NCBI RefSeq assembly: GCF_002368415.1
Contig: NZ_AP018290.1
Location: forward strand, 2,545,470 to 2,609,469
Length of the DNA: 64,000 bases
Source: Calothrix sp. NIES-4105
GTDB lineage: Bacteria > Cyanobacteriota > Cyanobacteriia > Cyanobacteriales > Nostocaceae
Direction of reading: 5' to 3'
In this document: piece after piece, positions 45,017 through 52,595 of the stretch
Numbering within the stretch: the first letter of the stretch is position 1
How the letters are laid out: the number at the start of each line of letters is the position of its first letter
Notes under the pieces: model-generated
Database searches by the model: none
What the model was told of the DNA's origin: nothing
The model's input: the letters and a program-made list of their open reading frames with translations, nothing else
Program-made: the position numbers and the translations under genes

Positions 45017-45496
45017 ATGAGCGAAAATCAAAACCCACACCCATTAATCCGCGCGGAAGCAATAAAACAGTTACAACAACACAGCTTTTCCCACCCTTGG
45101 AACGCAAACTCCGAGATTAAAGGCGCCTTTCTAGGTCAAGCAGTAGGACTACAAAGAATAGGAATAAACCTAGTACACATACCACCTGGCAAAGAATCCT
45201 TTATATACCACTCGCATCAATTAGAAGAAGAATTTATATATATACTTTCAGGACGGGGAATAGCAGAAATTGATAACGAAGAATTTGAAGTAGGCGCCGG
45301 TGACTTCATGGGTTTCCCTACACCCTCAGTCGCACACCATCTTCGTAACCCATTCGACGAAAACCTAGTTTATATAGTTGGTGGAGAACGGCGCCAAGTA
45401 GATATAGCTGATTTTCCCCGCTTGCAAAAACGAATGTTCCGCAACGGTGCCGAAGTACAAATAGCAGATTGGGAAAATCTCAAACCAATGCAATAG
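45017..45496 (+). CDS. Cupin-domain protein in the urease cluster
   Basis: This 159-residue single cupin has HIPPGKESFIYHSHQLEEEFIYILSGRG, with the metal-binding His-x-His...Glu set, and FEVGAGDFMGFPTPSVAHHLRN with the fourth His. The fold is that of small metal-binding cupins; some act as enzymes, some as storage or sensory proteins. Its place between ureB and ureC is suggestive, but nothing in the sequence links it to nickel or urea. Low-GC repeats surround it. Confidence 0.85.
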   Translation: MSENQNPHPLIRAEAIKQLQQHSFSHPWNANSEIKGAFLGQAVGLQRIGINLVHIPPGKESFIYHSHQLEEEFIYILSGRGIAEIDNEEFEVGAGDFMGFPTPSVAHHLRNPFDENLVYIVGGERRQVDIADFPRLQKRMFRNGAEVQIADWENLKPMQ

Positions 45497-45932
45497 TATT
45501 CATGCTGCAAAAGGCTAAAAACTCGACTCCTGTCATGCACAAGGTAGAAGCATCTGGTACGAAGCAATTTTATAGCGCAACTTGTTCTCAAGTCGCAAGT
45601 TGTCAAAATGCTTTTTTAATGATAACGGCTACTGCGTAAGATTGGCTTTTTATTTAACATTATAATTTGTCATGCACGTAACCCAACCTACAAAACTAAC
45701 AATCTGCTCTAAGCTTTGTTCATGTAACGATACCTTTTAACATATCTCTCATTAATATTTGTCTCTATAAATTACATGCTGTTGCAAGATTATAAATTTA
45801 TACAAAGTATTCGTCTCACTTGGCTCAAATTACAGAAATCATAAATATTTAAACCTGTACAATTAACTCTTTAAGCCTCTCCTCGTGGCGGGGAGAGGTT
45901 TGGAGAGGGGTTCCATATCCAGGAGTGCTTGC
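45497..45932. other. Spacer before ureC, with GC-rich hairpin
   Basis: No supported gene in about 435 bases; a 46-codon frame from ATG 45502 has no match. Around 45675-45690 are ACCCAACCTAC repeat ends. Just before ureC, CCTCTCC...GGGGAGAGG forms a hairpin at about 45875-45897. ureC therefore probably has its own promoter here. Confidence 0.5.
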
Positions 45933-47648
45933 ATGAGTTACAGAATGTCGCGCCGCGCGTATGCGGAAACTTTTGGCCCTACAGTTGGCGATAAAGTCCG
46001 TCTTGCTGATACCGAATTATTTATCGAGGTTGAACGTGATTTTACTATATATGGCGATGAAGTAAAGTTTGGTGGTGGTAAAGTTATTCGTGATGGCATG
46101 GGTCAGGCGCCTATCTCGAACCAAGACGGCGCCGTTGATGTTGTAATTACCAATGCTTTAATTCTTGACTGGTGGGGTATTGTTAAAGCTGATATTGGGA
46201 TTAAAGACGGGAAGATATATAAGATAGGTAAAGCTGGAAATCCCTATATTCAAGACAGTGTAGATATTATTATTGGGCCGGGAACCGAAGCGATAGCGGC
46301 TGAGGGAATGATTCTCACCGCTGGTGGTATTGATACTCACATCCATTTTATTTGTCCGCAGCAGATAGAAGTTGCTATAGCATCAGGTATTACGACGATG
46401 ATAGGTGGTGGGACGGGTCCAGCTACAGGTACAAATGCTACTACTTGTACGCCAGGTCCTTGGAATATTTACCGGATGCTGCAAGCTGCTGATGCGTTTC
46501 CGATGAATTTGGGATTTTTAGGAAAGGGCAATACTAGTCAACCTCAAGGACTTGTTGAACAAATTGAAGCGGGTGCTATGGGGTTGAAGTTACACGAAGA
46601 TTGGGGAACTACACCTGCTGCTATCGATACTTGTTTAAGCATTGCTGATGATTATGATGTGCAGGTGGCAATACATACTGATACTCTCAACGAAGCTGGT
46701 TTTGTTGAAGATACTATTGCCGCTTTTAAGAACCGTGTTATCCATACTTATCATACTGAAGGCGCCGGAGGAGGACATGCACCCGACATTATTAAGGTGT
46801 GTGGTGAAGCGAATGTTCTGCCATCTTCTACTAACCCAACTCGTCCCTATACTGTAAATACTCTTGATGAACACCTCGATATGTTAATGGTGTGTCACCA
46901 TCTTGATGCGGATATTCCCGAAGATGTAGCGTTTGCTGAGTCGCGTATTCGTCGCGAAACTATTGCTGCTGAGGATATTTTGCATGATTTAGGCGCCTTT
47001 AGTATGATTTCCTCTGACTCGCAGGCAATGGGACGAGTGGGTGAGGTGATTATACGCACTTGGCAGACGGGACATAAGATGAAAGTGCAGCGTGGTGGCA
47101 ACGGATTAGCAACGGATGTAACGGATAATGATAATTTTAGGGCGAAGCGGTATGTGGCGAAGTATACTATTAATCCGGCAATTACGCATGGTATTGCTCA
47201 GTATGTAGGTTCTGTGGAAGAAGGTAAAATTGCTGATTTGTGTTTGTGGCGTCCTGCTTTTTTCGGTGTAAAGCCAGAAATGGTAATTAAAGGGGGAATG
47301 ATTGCTTGGTCACAGATGGGTGATGCAAATGCGAGTATTCCTACACCTCAACCTGTGCATATGCGTCCGATGTTTGGCAGTTTTGGTGGCGCCCTAGGTG
47401 CAACTTCGTTAACTTTTGTTTCTCAAGAAGCTTTAAAACGGGATATACCTAACCAATTAAAATTAAAAAAACAAGTTGTTGCTGTTTCAGGTATTCGTAA
47501 TTTAACCAAGCGAGATATGAAATTGAATGATGCCATGCCGCATATCGAAGTTGACCCAGAAACTTATGAAGTGCGCGCGGATGGTGAGTTACTAACATGT
47601 GAGCCTGCAACGATTTTACCTATGGCACAACGATATTTCTTGTTTTAG
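45933..47648 (+). CDS. ureC: Urease subunit alpha
   Basis: Catalytic nickel subunit; splits urea into ammonia and carbamate, providing nitrogen to the cell. At 571 residues it starts [29 protein letters not shown]. The nickel site is complete: [10 protein letters not shown] (two His), GLKLHEDWG with the carbamylated Lys, [24 protein letters not shown], and the flap VCHHLD. Start at 45933, preceded by AGGAG seven bases upstream; a longer start would add unrelated residues. It is separated from ureB by a cupin gene and 436 bases. Confidence 0.98.
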   Translation: MSYRMSRRAYAETFGPTVGDKVRLADTELFIEVERDFTIYGDEVKFGGGKVIRDGMGQAPISNQDGAVDVVITNALILDWWGIVKADIGIKDGKIYKIGKAGNPYIQDSVDIIIGPGTEAIAAEGMILTAGGIDTHIHFICPQQIEVAIASGITTMIGGGTGPATGTNATTCTPGPWNIYRMLQAADAFPMNLGFLGKGNTSQPQGLVEQIEAGAMGLKLHEDWGTTPAAIDTCLSIADDYDVQVAIHTDTLNEAGFVEDTIAAFKNRVIHTYHTEGAGGGHAPDIIKVCGEANVLPSSTNPTRPYTVNTLDEHLDMLMVCHHLDADIPEDVAFAESRIRRETIAAEDILHDLGAFSMISSDSQAMGRVGEVIIRTWQTGHKMKVQRGGNGLATDVTDNDNFRAKRYVAKYTINPAITHGIAQYVGSVEEGKIADLCLWRPAFFGVKPEMVIKGGMIAWSQMGDANASIPTPQPVHMRPMFGSFGGALGATSLTFVSQEALKRDIPNQLKLKKQVVAVSGIRNLTKRDMKLNDAMPHIEVDPETYEVRADGELLTCEPATILPMAQRYFLF

Positions 47649-47655
47649 GCGTCAA

Positions 47656-47869
47656 ATCCCCCCTAGCCCCCCTTATCAAGGCTACCGTGTACACACAAGT
47701 TTCTAAAAGTTACTTTTCTTCTCAATATTTTCTTTCTTTGTGTTCTTTGTGCCTTTGTGGTTCCTTGAAAAAATAAACCACAAAGAACACAAAGGACACA
47801 AAGGGGGGAATATAAGCAGGATTAAAAGATGTGTGTACACAGTAGCTTATCAAGGGGGGTTGGGGGGAT
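47656..47869. mobile_element. Nested long palindrome (MITE-like), about 214 bases
   Basis: The outer arms (ATCCCCCCTAGCCCCCCTTATCAAGGCTAC and GTAGCTTATCAAGGGGGGTTGGGGGGAT) pair almost fully; inside are GTGTACACAC arms, and inside those CTTTGTG...CCTTTGTGGTT pairs with AACCACAAAG...CACAAAG. At least three repeat layers are nested, as if one element had inserted into the centre of another. Confidence 0.75.
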
Positions 47870-47872
47870 CAA

Positions 47873-47930
47873 CTCCCTCTGCTTCTAAATACTCAAAGTT
47901 AGAATATTCAATATAGGAGCAAAAAATTTT
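47873..47930 (-). pseudogene. Fragment copy of the 3' end of the gene at 48723
   Basis: CTCCCTCTGCTTCTAAATACTC ... TATAGGAGCA matches the 3' end of the minus-strand gene at 48726-48785 (CTTCTGCTTCTAAATACTC ... ATAGGAGCA) with a few changes. Only about 55 bases remain. The antitoxin/VapC module lies between the fragment and the intact gene. Confidence 0.65.
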
Positions 47931-48075
47931 TATCTTATTTTATGCACGTAGTTTTATCTAATGATATTCTACAAGTATTAACAAATCGTAGAAATAAAAA
48001 TAAATATATTAAGAATAGTTACGTAATTATGGGAAAAATGATAAAATACAAATACTGTATTATGAAAAATCGGCT

Positions 48076-48291
48076 ATGATACCTATTCCAAAAAAAATTG
48101 TCACTGATGAGGCAATGCGTCCAGTAGCAGTATTGATTGATTATCAGGACTGGCAAAGGATAGAGCAAATACTAAATGCTTATCAATCAGATGAACAAAC
48201 AAGTGTTGATTTAAATAGGTATGCAGGCTCCATTAACCTTTCTCAAGAGCCTTTAGAATATCAGCATCAAAGTAGAGATGAATGGAGTTAA
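48076..48291 (+). CDS. Antitoxin of a VapBC-like pair
   Basis: This 71-residue protein starts IPIPKKIVTDEAMRPVAVLIDYQDWQRIEQIL, the Phd/YefM-style strand-helix entry seen in many cyanobacterial antitoxins for PIN toxins, with an acidic tail. The toxin frame begins inside its 3' end (ATG at 48278-48280). The toxin is inactivated, so this antitoxin is probably an orphan. Confidence 0.7.
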   Translation: MIPIPKKIVTDEAMRPVAVLIDYQDWQRIEQILNAYQSDEQTSVDLNRYAGSINLSQEPLEYQHQSRDEWS

Positions 48292-48655
48292 ACAAGACTT
48301 AATCTTATTGGATACAAATATAGCGCTTTATTTTCTGGGCGGTAGACTTGTGCATCCTTTACAGCCAGCAAAATATTTGATTTCAGTTATTACAGAAATG
48401 GAATTATTATCTTATCCTAATCTGAGTTCTTATGAATAAGCAAGAATTCTTGGTTTTTTATAAAATCTTACAGTCGTTAATATTGATAACAATATTAAAA
48501 GCTTAACCATTATACTTCGTAGACAATACAGGCTTAAGCTCCCTGATGCAATCATTGTTGCAACAGCACAATCCTTAAATGCAATTTTATATACAAATGA
48601 TATTAGACTAACGACTTTAACAGAAGTTAACATTCAGTCTATGGTAATTAAATAG
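48278..48655 (+). pseudogene. VapC-type PIN toxin with two in-frame stops
   Basis: One frame from ATG 48278 to TAG 48655 (126 codons) gives LILLDTNIALYFLGG (first PIN Asp), ISVITEMELLSYPNLSS (Glu), and LKLPDAIIVATAQ plus LYTNDIRL (last Asp residues). TAA codons after SSYE and after ILGFL interrupt it; there is no frameshift. All acidic PIN residues are present, so it was an active VapC before the two nonsense changes. Confidence 0.8.
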
Positions 48656-48722
48656 TTAACGTTTAAAAATCGAGTTTTGGCAGTATATTCGCTTCCTCTC
48701 CTCTAAGGAGAGGGGTTGGGAA

Positions 48723-49397
48723 TTAATTTCCTTCTGCTTCTAAATACTCGAAATTGGGATATTCAAAAATAGGAGCATGAAATTCTTTTGTATTCAACCC
48801 ATCTTTAAGTTGACCAGTTAAAGCAGCCATCATAACATTATTATGATGTATCGTATATGCTAATTCCTTGACATCGCGTTCTTTCCAATAGCCGCTATCA
48901 TCAGAAACTTTATGCACAATTCCTAATTTCTGCGCTTCGTCAAGCATTCTCACAAGCATCAAATGACACTTCAAAAAATTCTTAATACCTCCGTACTCAG
49001 GATTGCTTGCGTATTGAGTCTTACAAAAACCGTGCCATATCCAATCCGAAACTTGATTTGCTTCTGTAATTTCAGTATGTGTTGCTAACCCAAATGCTGC
49101 TGTTTCGGCGCCTTCTCCTGGTAGCGTATCAAAAGCAATCATATATTTAGAGCTTATTGCCTCAAACCCATCGTCAGCCATTTTAACTGGCTTCATCGCA
49201 CGAATTTTAAGAAAAATATTTGGGTCATAAATATCATCTCCATCAAATTTACAGTCTTTACCTTCAAGTTCAACAAGTTGATCAATCGTCGCAAAAGGTA
49301 GTTTTGATGCCAATTTACGTAAAGCAACTATTTTGGAACGTGCTTGCTCAACAGTTGCTGATTTTAATTCAAATTGATAGCTAATTACTAAACCCAT
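48723..49397 (-). CDS. Conserved hypothetical protein
   Basis: In this 224-residue soluble protein the N terminus (MGLVISYQFELKSATVEQARSKI) and middle (YMIAFDTLPGEGAETAAFGLATH ... DWIWHGFCKTQYAS NPEYGG, HLMLVRMLDEAQKLGIVHKVSDDSGYW) look like a conserved cyanobacterial family that I cannot name. The C terminus ends FEYPNFEYLEAEG. A fragment of its 3' end lies at 47873-47930. Confidence 0.7.
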   Translation of the reverse strand: MGLVISYQFELKSATVEQARSKIVALRKLASKLPFATIDQLVELEGKDCKFDGDDIYDPNIFLKIRAMKPVKMADDGFEAISSKYMIAFDTLPGEGAETAAFGLATHTEITEANQVSDWIWHGFCKTQYASNPEYGGIKNFLKCHLMLVRMLDEAQKLGIVHKVSDDSGYWKERDVKELAYTIHHNNVMMAALTGQLKDGLNTKEFHAPIFEYPNFEYLEAEGN

Positions 49398-49738
49398 TTT
49401 TTTATTTGATGCACGTATTTTTTACAATTATAGCATTCCTATATAAACTGTAAAACTTGTATCTTCGTAGAGGTCGTATTTAATTCTGTTTCTACAACGA
49501 ATGGTTTTACAAATGATTTAGAATTGCTATATATTCTCTAATTATGAAAAAAACAGCAAATACTAATATAAGTGTATTCAGAATAGTTACAAAAAACATT
49601 GTAATATTTTTGACTCTAAAAGCCAACTTGAATGTTTATGTGTCTTTATAATAAGTTTATTTTGAAGAAAGAATATACTTATTACTTTTTATGTTGTAAT
49701 GTCCTTTAGCTTTTAACACAACATGAATAAACTTGATT
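49398..49738. other. AT-rich spacer, no gene seen
   Basis: A 340-base AT-rich stretch without a supported frame or strong palindrome, ending at a Uma2-type remnant. Confidence 0.5.
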
Positions 49739-49960
49739 ATGAGGCGCCGTAAAAACATGAACCTGTTTTTAGGTTTATGGCAAGGTACTCGTGAAAACAG
49801 AACAGGTTATTGGTTGCGCTGGTGGGATGAAAATGGTGAACTATTGCTGTGGGGTTTAGAGTTGACAGCTAGAGAACGTCAGCGTGCAGAGGAAGAACGA
49901 CAACGCGCGGAAAGACTAGCACAACAACTAAGGGCAGCAGGTATTGAACCTGAATTGTAA
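49739..49960 (+). pseudogene. C-terminal remnant of a Uma2-family protein
   Basis: The 73-residue frame encodes WQGTRENRTGYWLRWWDENGELLLWG and a RQRAEEERQRAERLAQQLRAAGIEPEL tail, which is the C-terminal end of Uma2/DUF820 proteins common in cyanobacteria. The PD-(D/E)XK nuclease domain that makes up the first two thirds is absent, and no upstream sequence supplies it. Likely a remnant, though a small ORF could still be expressed. Confidence 0.7.
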
Positions 49961-50082
49961 TAGTTGATTTATAAATTAAATATTAAGCGTGTGTAGGTTG
50001 GCTTCGCTACGCGGAAGGCAACATCACCAATAATTGGATTGCGCTTTGCTACACCCAACAAATAGGAATATAAATAAAGTGG

Positions 50083-50486
50083 TCAAGTAGATTCAACGAC
50101 ATAGACGGAACCTTTAGCTGTAAAGTTTATTCCAAACTCGGCTTCAGCAAATGCGGGTTGTGATTCTTTTTGTAAAGCTTTAAATGCCTGCGTAATTGGA
50201 CGGCAACCCAGTATAATCAAGTCTCGAACGGTGTCAAAACTCCGGTCTACTTTTTCTATAGCTACATCGCGGGCGTGCTGCTACACGTCCTACTGATATT
50301 TCTGGTACCTGACATCTTGCACCACGAGCTTATTGAGAATGAAAGAGCTTGTAATGCTTATTTTTGCGTAGGGTGGGCACTGCCCACCTTACCCTTGTTG
50401 AGAAGGTGCAAGATGTGAGGTACTTCTACTGCTACTAGGATAGTTTCGCCGTTGCCTGTGTCGAGTTCGATGATTTTACGTGCCAT
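50083..50486 (-). pseudogene. Trypsin-co-occurring-domain protein, split by a MITE
   Basis: From ATG 50484-50486 the frame gives MARKIIELDTGNGETILVAVEVP, then a MITE (50305-50423), then in continuation EISVGRVAARP, and after a frame change VAIEKVDRSFDTVRDLIILG ... EFGINFTAKGSVYVVEST. Joined it matches the short Tco1 family (MARKIIEFETEDGSxILVEVxEPE), often next to proteases. The insertion plus a frameshift make it non-functional. Confidence 0.8.
50305..50423. mobile_element. 119-base MITE with 19-bp inverted termini
   Basis: GTACCTGACATCTTGCACC at the left and GGTGCAAGATGTGAGGTAC at the right, one mismatch; GTAC at both ends looks like a palindromic target duplication or terminus. Inside is GGTGGGCACTGCCCACC. 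The right-end sequence GTGCAAGATGTGAG also occurs directly before the orthocaspase gene at 60221-60234. Confidence 0.8.
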
Positions 50487-50675
50487 GATTTTATTGATAA
50501 GTAATTATGTTGAATAAGCTAGGCGCCAAATAGTATATACAATAACTTGATAATTGCAACAGGCGTTAAGAATCATTCTTAGGCATGAGGCAAAATTTAT
50601 GAACTATATCAAAATAGAGATATAAATAAAACTTATCTCTATCTTTTGGCTGTAAACTTAATAATTTCTTAATAT

Positions 50676-51770
50676 ATGACATATTCTGCTGCTCATCCAG
50701 ACAAAATCCTTATTGTTGATGATTCGCCTGATAATGTATTTTTGATTGGAACCATTTTGGAAGAAGACGGTTATATCGTTAGTACGGCAGAAAATGGCTC
50801 TACTGCGCTGGCAAAAATTGAGGAATCTAGTTTTGATTTGGTGTTACTTGATTTAATGATGCCTGGAATGGATGGATACGAGGTTACACGCCGTATCCGT
50901 GCTAATAAGGAATTGCGATTTATGCCGATTCTGTTAATTACGGCTCATGATTCACCGAATGTGGCGCAGGGGCTTGATTTGGGTGCCGATGATTTTATTC
51001 GTAAGCCTGTAACTGTTGATGAACTTCTCGCGCGCGTGCGTTCTTTGTTACGTCTAAAACACAGTATTGATGAACGTGATGAAATCGCGCGGCAAAGAGA
51101 AGATTTTGTATCACGTCTCACCCATGATTTACGGACACCGTTGGTTGCTGCTGAACGAATGCTCGAATTATTATTGCAGGGTGCGGTAGGTGAACTATCG
51201 CCACAAATGAATGAAATAATTACTATCATGGGACGCAGCAATACTAATTTGCTGGAGATGGTAAATACTTTACTCGAAGTTTATCGGTTTGAAGCAGGAC
51301 GTAAAGCGCTGGCTTTTTTTCCAGTAGATATAAATAAGTTACTTCAAGAAATAGTCGGTGAGTTGGCGCCTATCGCACAACCGAAAGGGCTAACTATAAA
51401 TTTTGAGTCAGAATTAAATCAAATTACTGTGATGGGAGATCGCTTGGAACTTCATCGGCTTTTTACCAACTTAGTGGGTAATGCAATTAAGTTTACCGAT
51501 AAAGGTGGAGTCACTATTCGTCTTACAAAGGCAAATGATACAGATGAAAGCATTATGGTGGAAATAGCCGATACAGGCATGGGTATTCCAACCGAAGAAC
51601 AAGCAACTTTATTTGAAAGGTTCAAGCAAGGTAGTCACAAGCGTTCGGGTAGCGGTTTAGGGTTATATCTTTCTCGTCGTATTGTCGAAGCACATCAAGG
51701 TACTATTCAAGTTAGTTCTCTTGTTGGTAAGGGAAGCGTATTTACTATTTGTTTACCGATGAAACAGTAA
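50676..51770 (+). CDS. Response regulator-histidine kinase hybrid (REC first)
   Basis: This 364-residue soluble protein has a receiver domain at 8-125 (Asp15, Asp16, phospho-acceptor Asp59 in LLDLMMPG, Lys110) followed by a HisKA domain with HDLRTPLVAAERML (His150) and an ATPase domain ending in NTGMGI-like ADTGMGIPTEEQATLFERFKQG and GSGLGLYLSRRI. Receiver-before-kinase without a sensor domain suggests that it is phosphorylated by another kinase and passes the signal on, a pattern common in cyanobacteria. Partner unknown. Confidence 0.94.
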   Translation: MTYSAAHPDKILIVDDSPDNVFLIGTILEEDGYIVSTAENGSTALAKIEESSFDLVLLDLMMPGMDGYEVTRRIRANKELRFMPILLITAHDSPNVAQGLDLGADDFIRKPVTVDELLARVRSLLRLKHSIDERDEIARQREDFVSRLTHDLRTPLVAAERMLELLLQGAVGELSPQMNEIITIMGRSNTNLLEMVNTLLEVYRFEAGRKALAFFPVDINKLLQEIVGELAPIAQPKGLTINFESELNQITVMGDRLELHRLFTNLVGNAIKFTDKGGVTIRLTKANDTDESIMVEIADTGMGIPTEEQATLFERFKQGSHKRSGSGLGLYLSRRIVEAHQGTIQVSSLVGKGSVFTICLPMKQ

Positions 51771-51863
51771 TTAGTGCTGAGTAATGAGTGCTGAGTACTG
51801 AGTATTATAAGAACGGATGCTCAAACAAAGGTTGGTTGAAAAAAATTATTAGGTTGATATTTC

Positions 51864-52568
51864 ATGAATGATTACACAACACAGCAGCAACAGCTTATCC
51901 TGCATATGAAAAATAATATGCGGCAAGCTCAAGCGCAAATGAGCATTTTTGAAATGAAAAATGATTATGAAAATGATGATGCTATTAGTTTAACTTCGGT
52001 CACGTTGATTTCAGAAGCAATTACAAATATAATTTTAGAAAAAATTATCAAGCCGTTACAATTATTAGAGCCTTGTCATTATTATTATGCAAGTGATATG
52101 TTGCACATTACTATAAAAAATGTGCGAAAAATGCATAAACCCCCACGTTTTAGTGAAGATGATGCACAAAAAGTAAATAATTTATTCAAAGAAATCATAC
52201 CTAGTTTCACATCGTTTAAATTTAAATTTGAAGGTTTAGTACTTTTCCCCACAAGTCTCTCGTTAATTGGGTATTGTAACGAAACGCTAAGAGAATTAGT
52301 TCAAGCTTTAGATGATGGACTTAAAGAAATTGGTTTAATTGACGACAAAAAATATATTTCTGATACAGTATTTTTTGGCAATATGACGCTATGTAGATTT
52401 ACACAGGCGCCAAGCTTATTGTTTCAAGATAAAGTTCGAGAGTTAGAAGATATCTATATAGGGGAAATGAATGTTTCTGAGATTAATATAGTAACATGTA
52501 ACGTTGTTTGTCACCCTAAAAGTCGCAAAATTATTGGCGCCTATAAGTTACATAGTAATACTACGTAG
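51864..52568 (+). CDS. 2H-phosphoesterase-like protein
   Basis: This 234-residue protein has a first 2H motif HITI (MLHITIKNV near residue 93-100) in the middle and a second motif area FFGNMTLCRF (about 172-181) where the usual His is Asn. The fold (two such motifs about 80 residues apart, with alpha/beta segments) resembles the LigT/2'-5' RNA ligase superfamily. Activity is doubtful because one catalytic His is missing. Confidence 0.6.
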   Translation: MNDYTTQQQQLILHMKNNMRQAQAQMSIFEMKNDYENDDAISLTSVTLISEAITNIILEKIIKPLQLLEPCHYYYASDMLHITIKNVRKMHKPPRFSEDDAQKVNNLFKEIIPSFTSFKFKFEGLVLFPTSLSLIGYCNETLRELVQALDDGLKEIGLIDDKKYISDTVFFGNMTLCRFTQAPSLLFQDKVRELEDIYIGEMNVSEINIVTCNVVCHPKSRKIIGAYKLHSNTT

Positions 52569-52595
52569 GCTGGCTGAAGCCACCTTACAAATTAG

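Noticed and set aside
45502-45642. 46-codon frame between the cupin gene and ureC
   Set aside because: No ribosome site, no match and rich in Ser/Thr/Ala by chance; left as spacer.
48278-48655. Recoding of TAA as a sense codon, suggested by in-frame TAA in VapC and PtuB
   Set aside because: TAA ends many intact genes in the window (for example the RND adaptor and pump, hli, rpmF), and the affected genes are defence or toxin genes prone to decay. Nonsense mutation is simpler.
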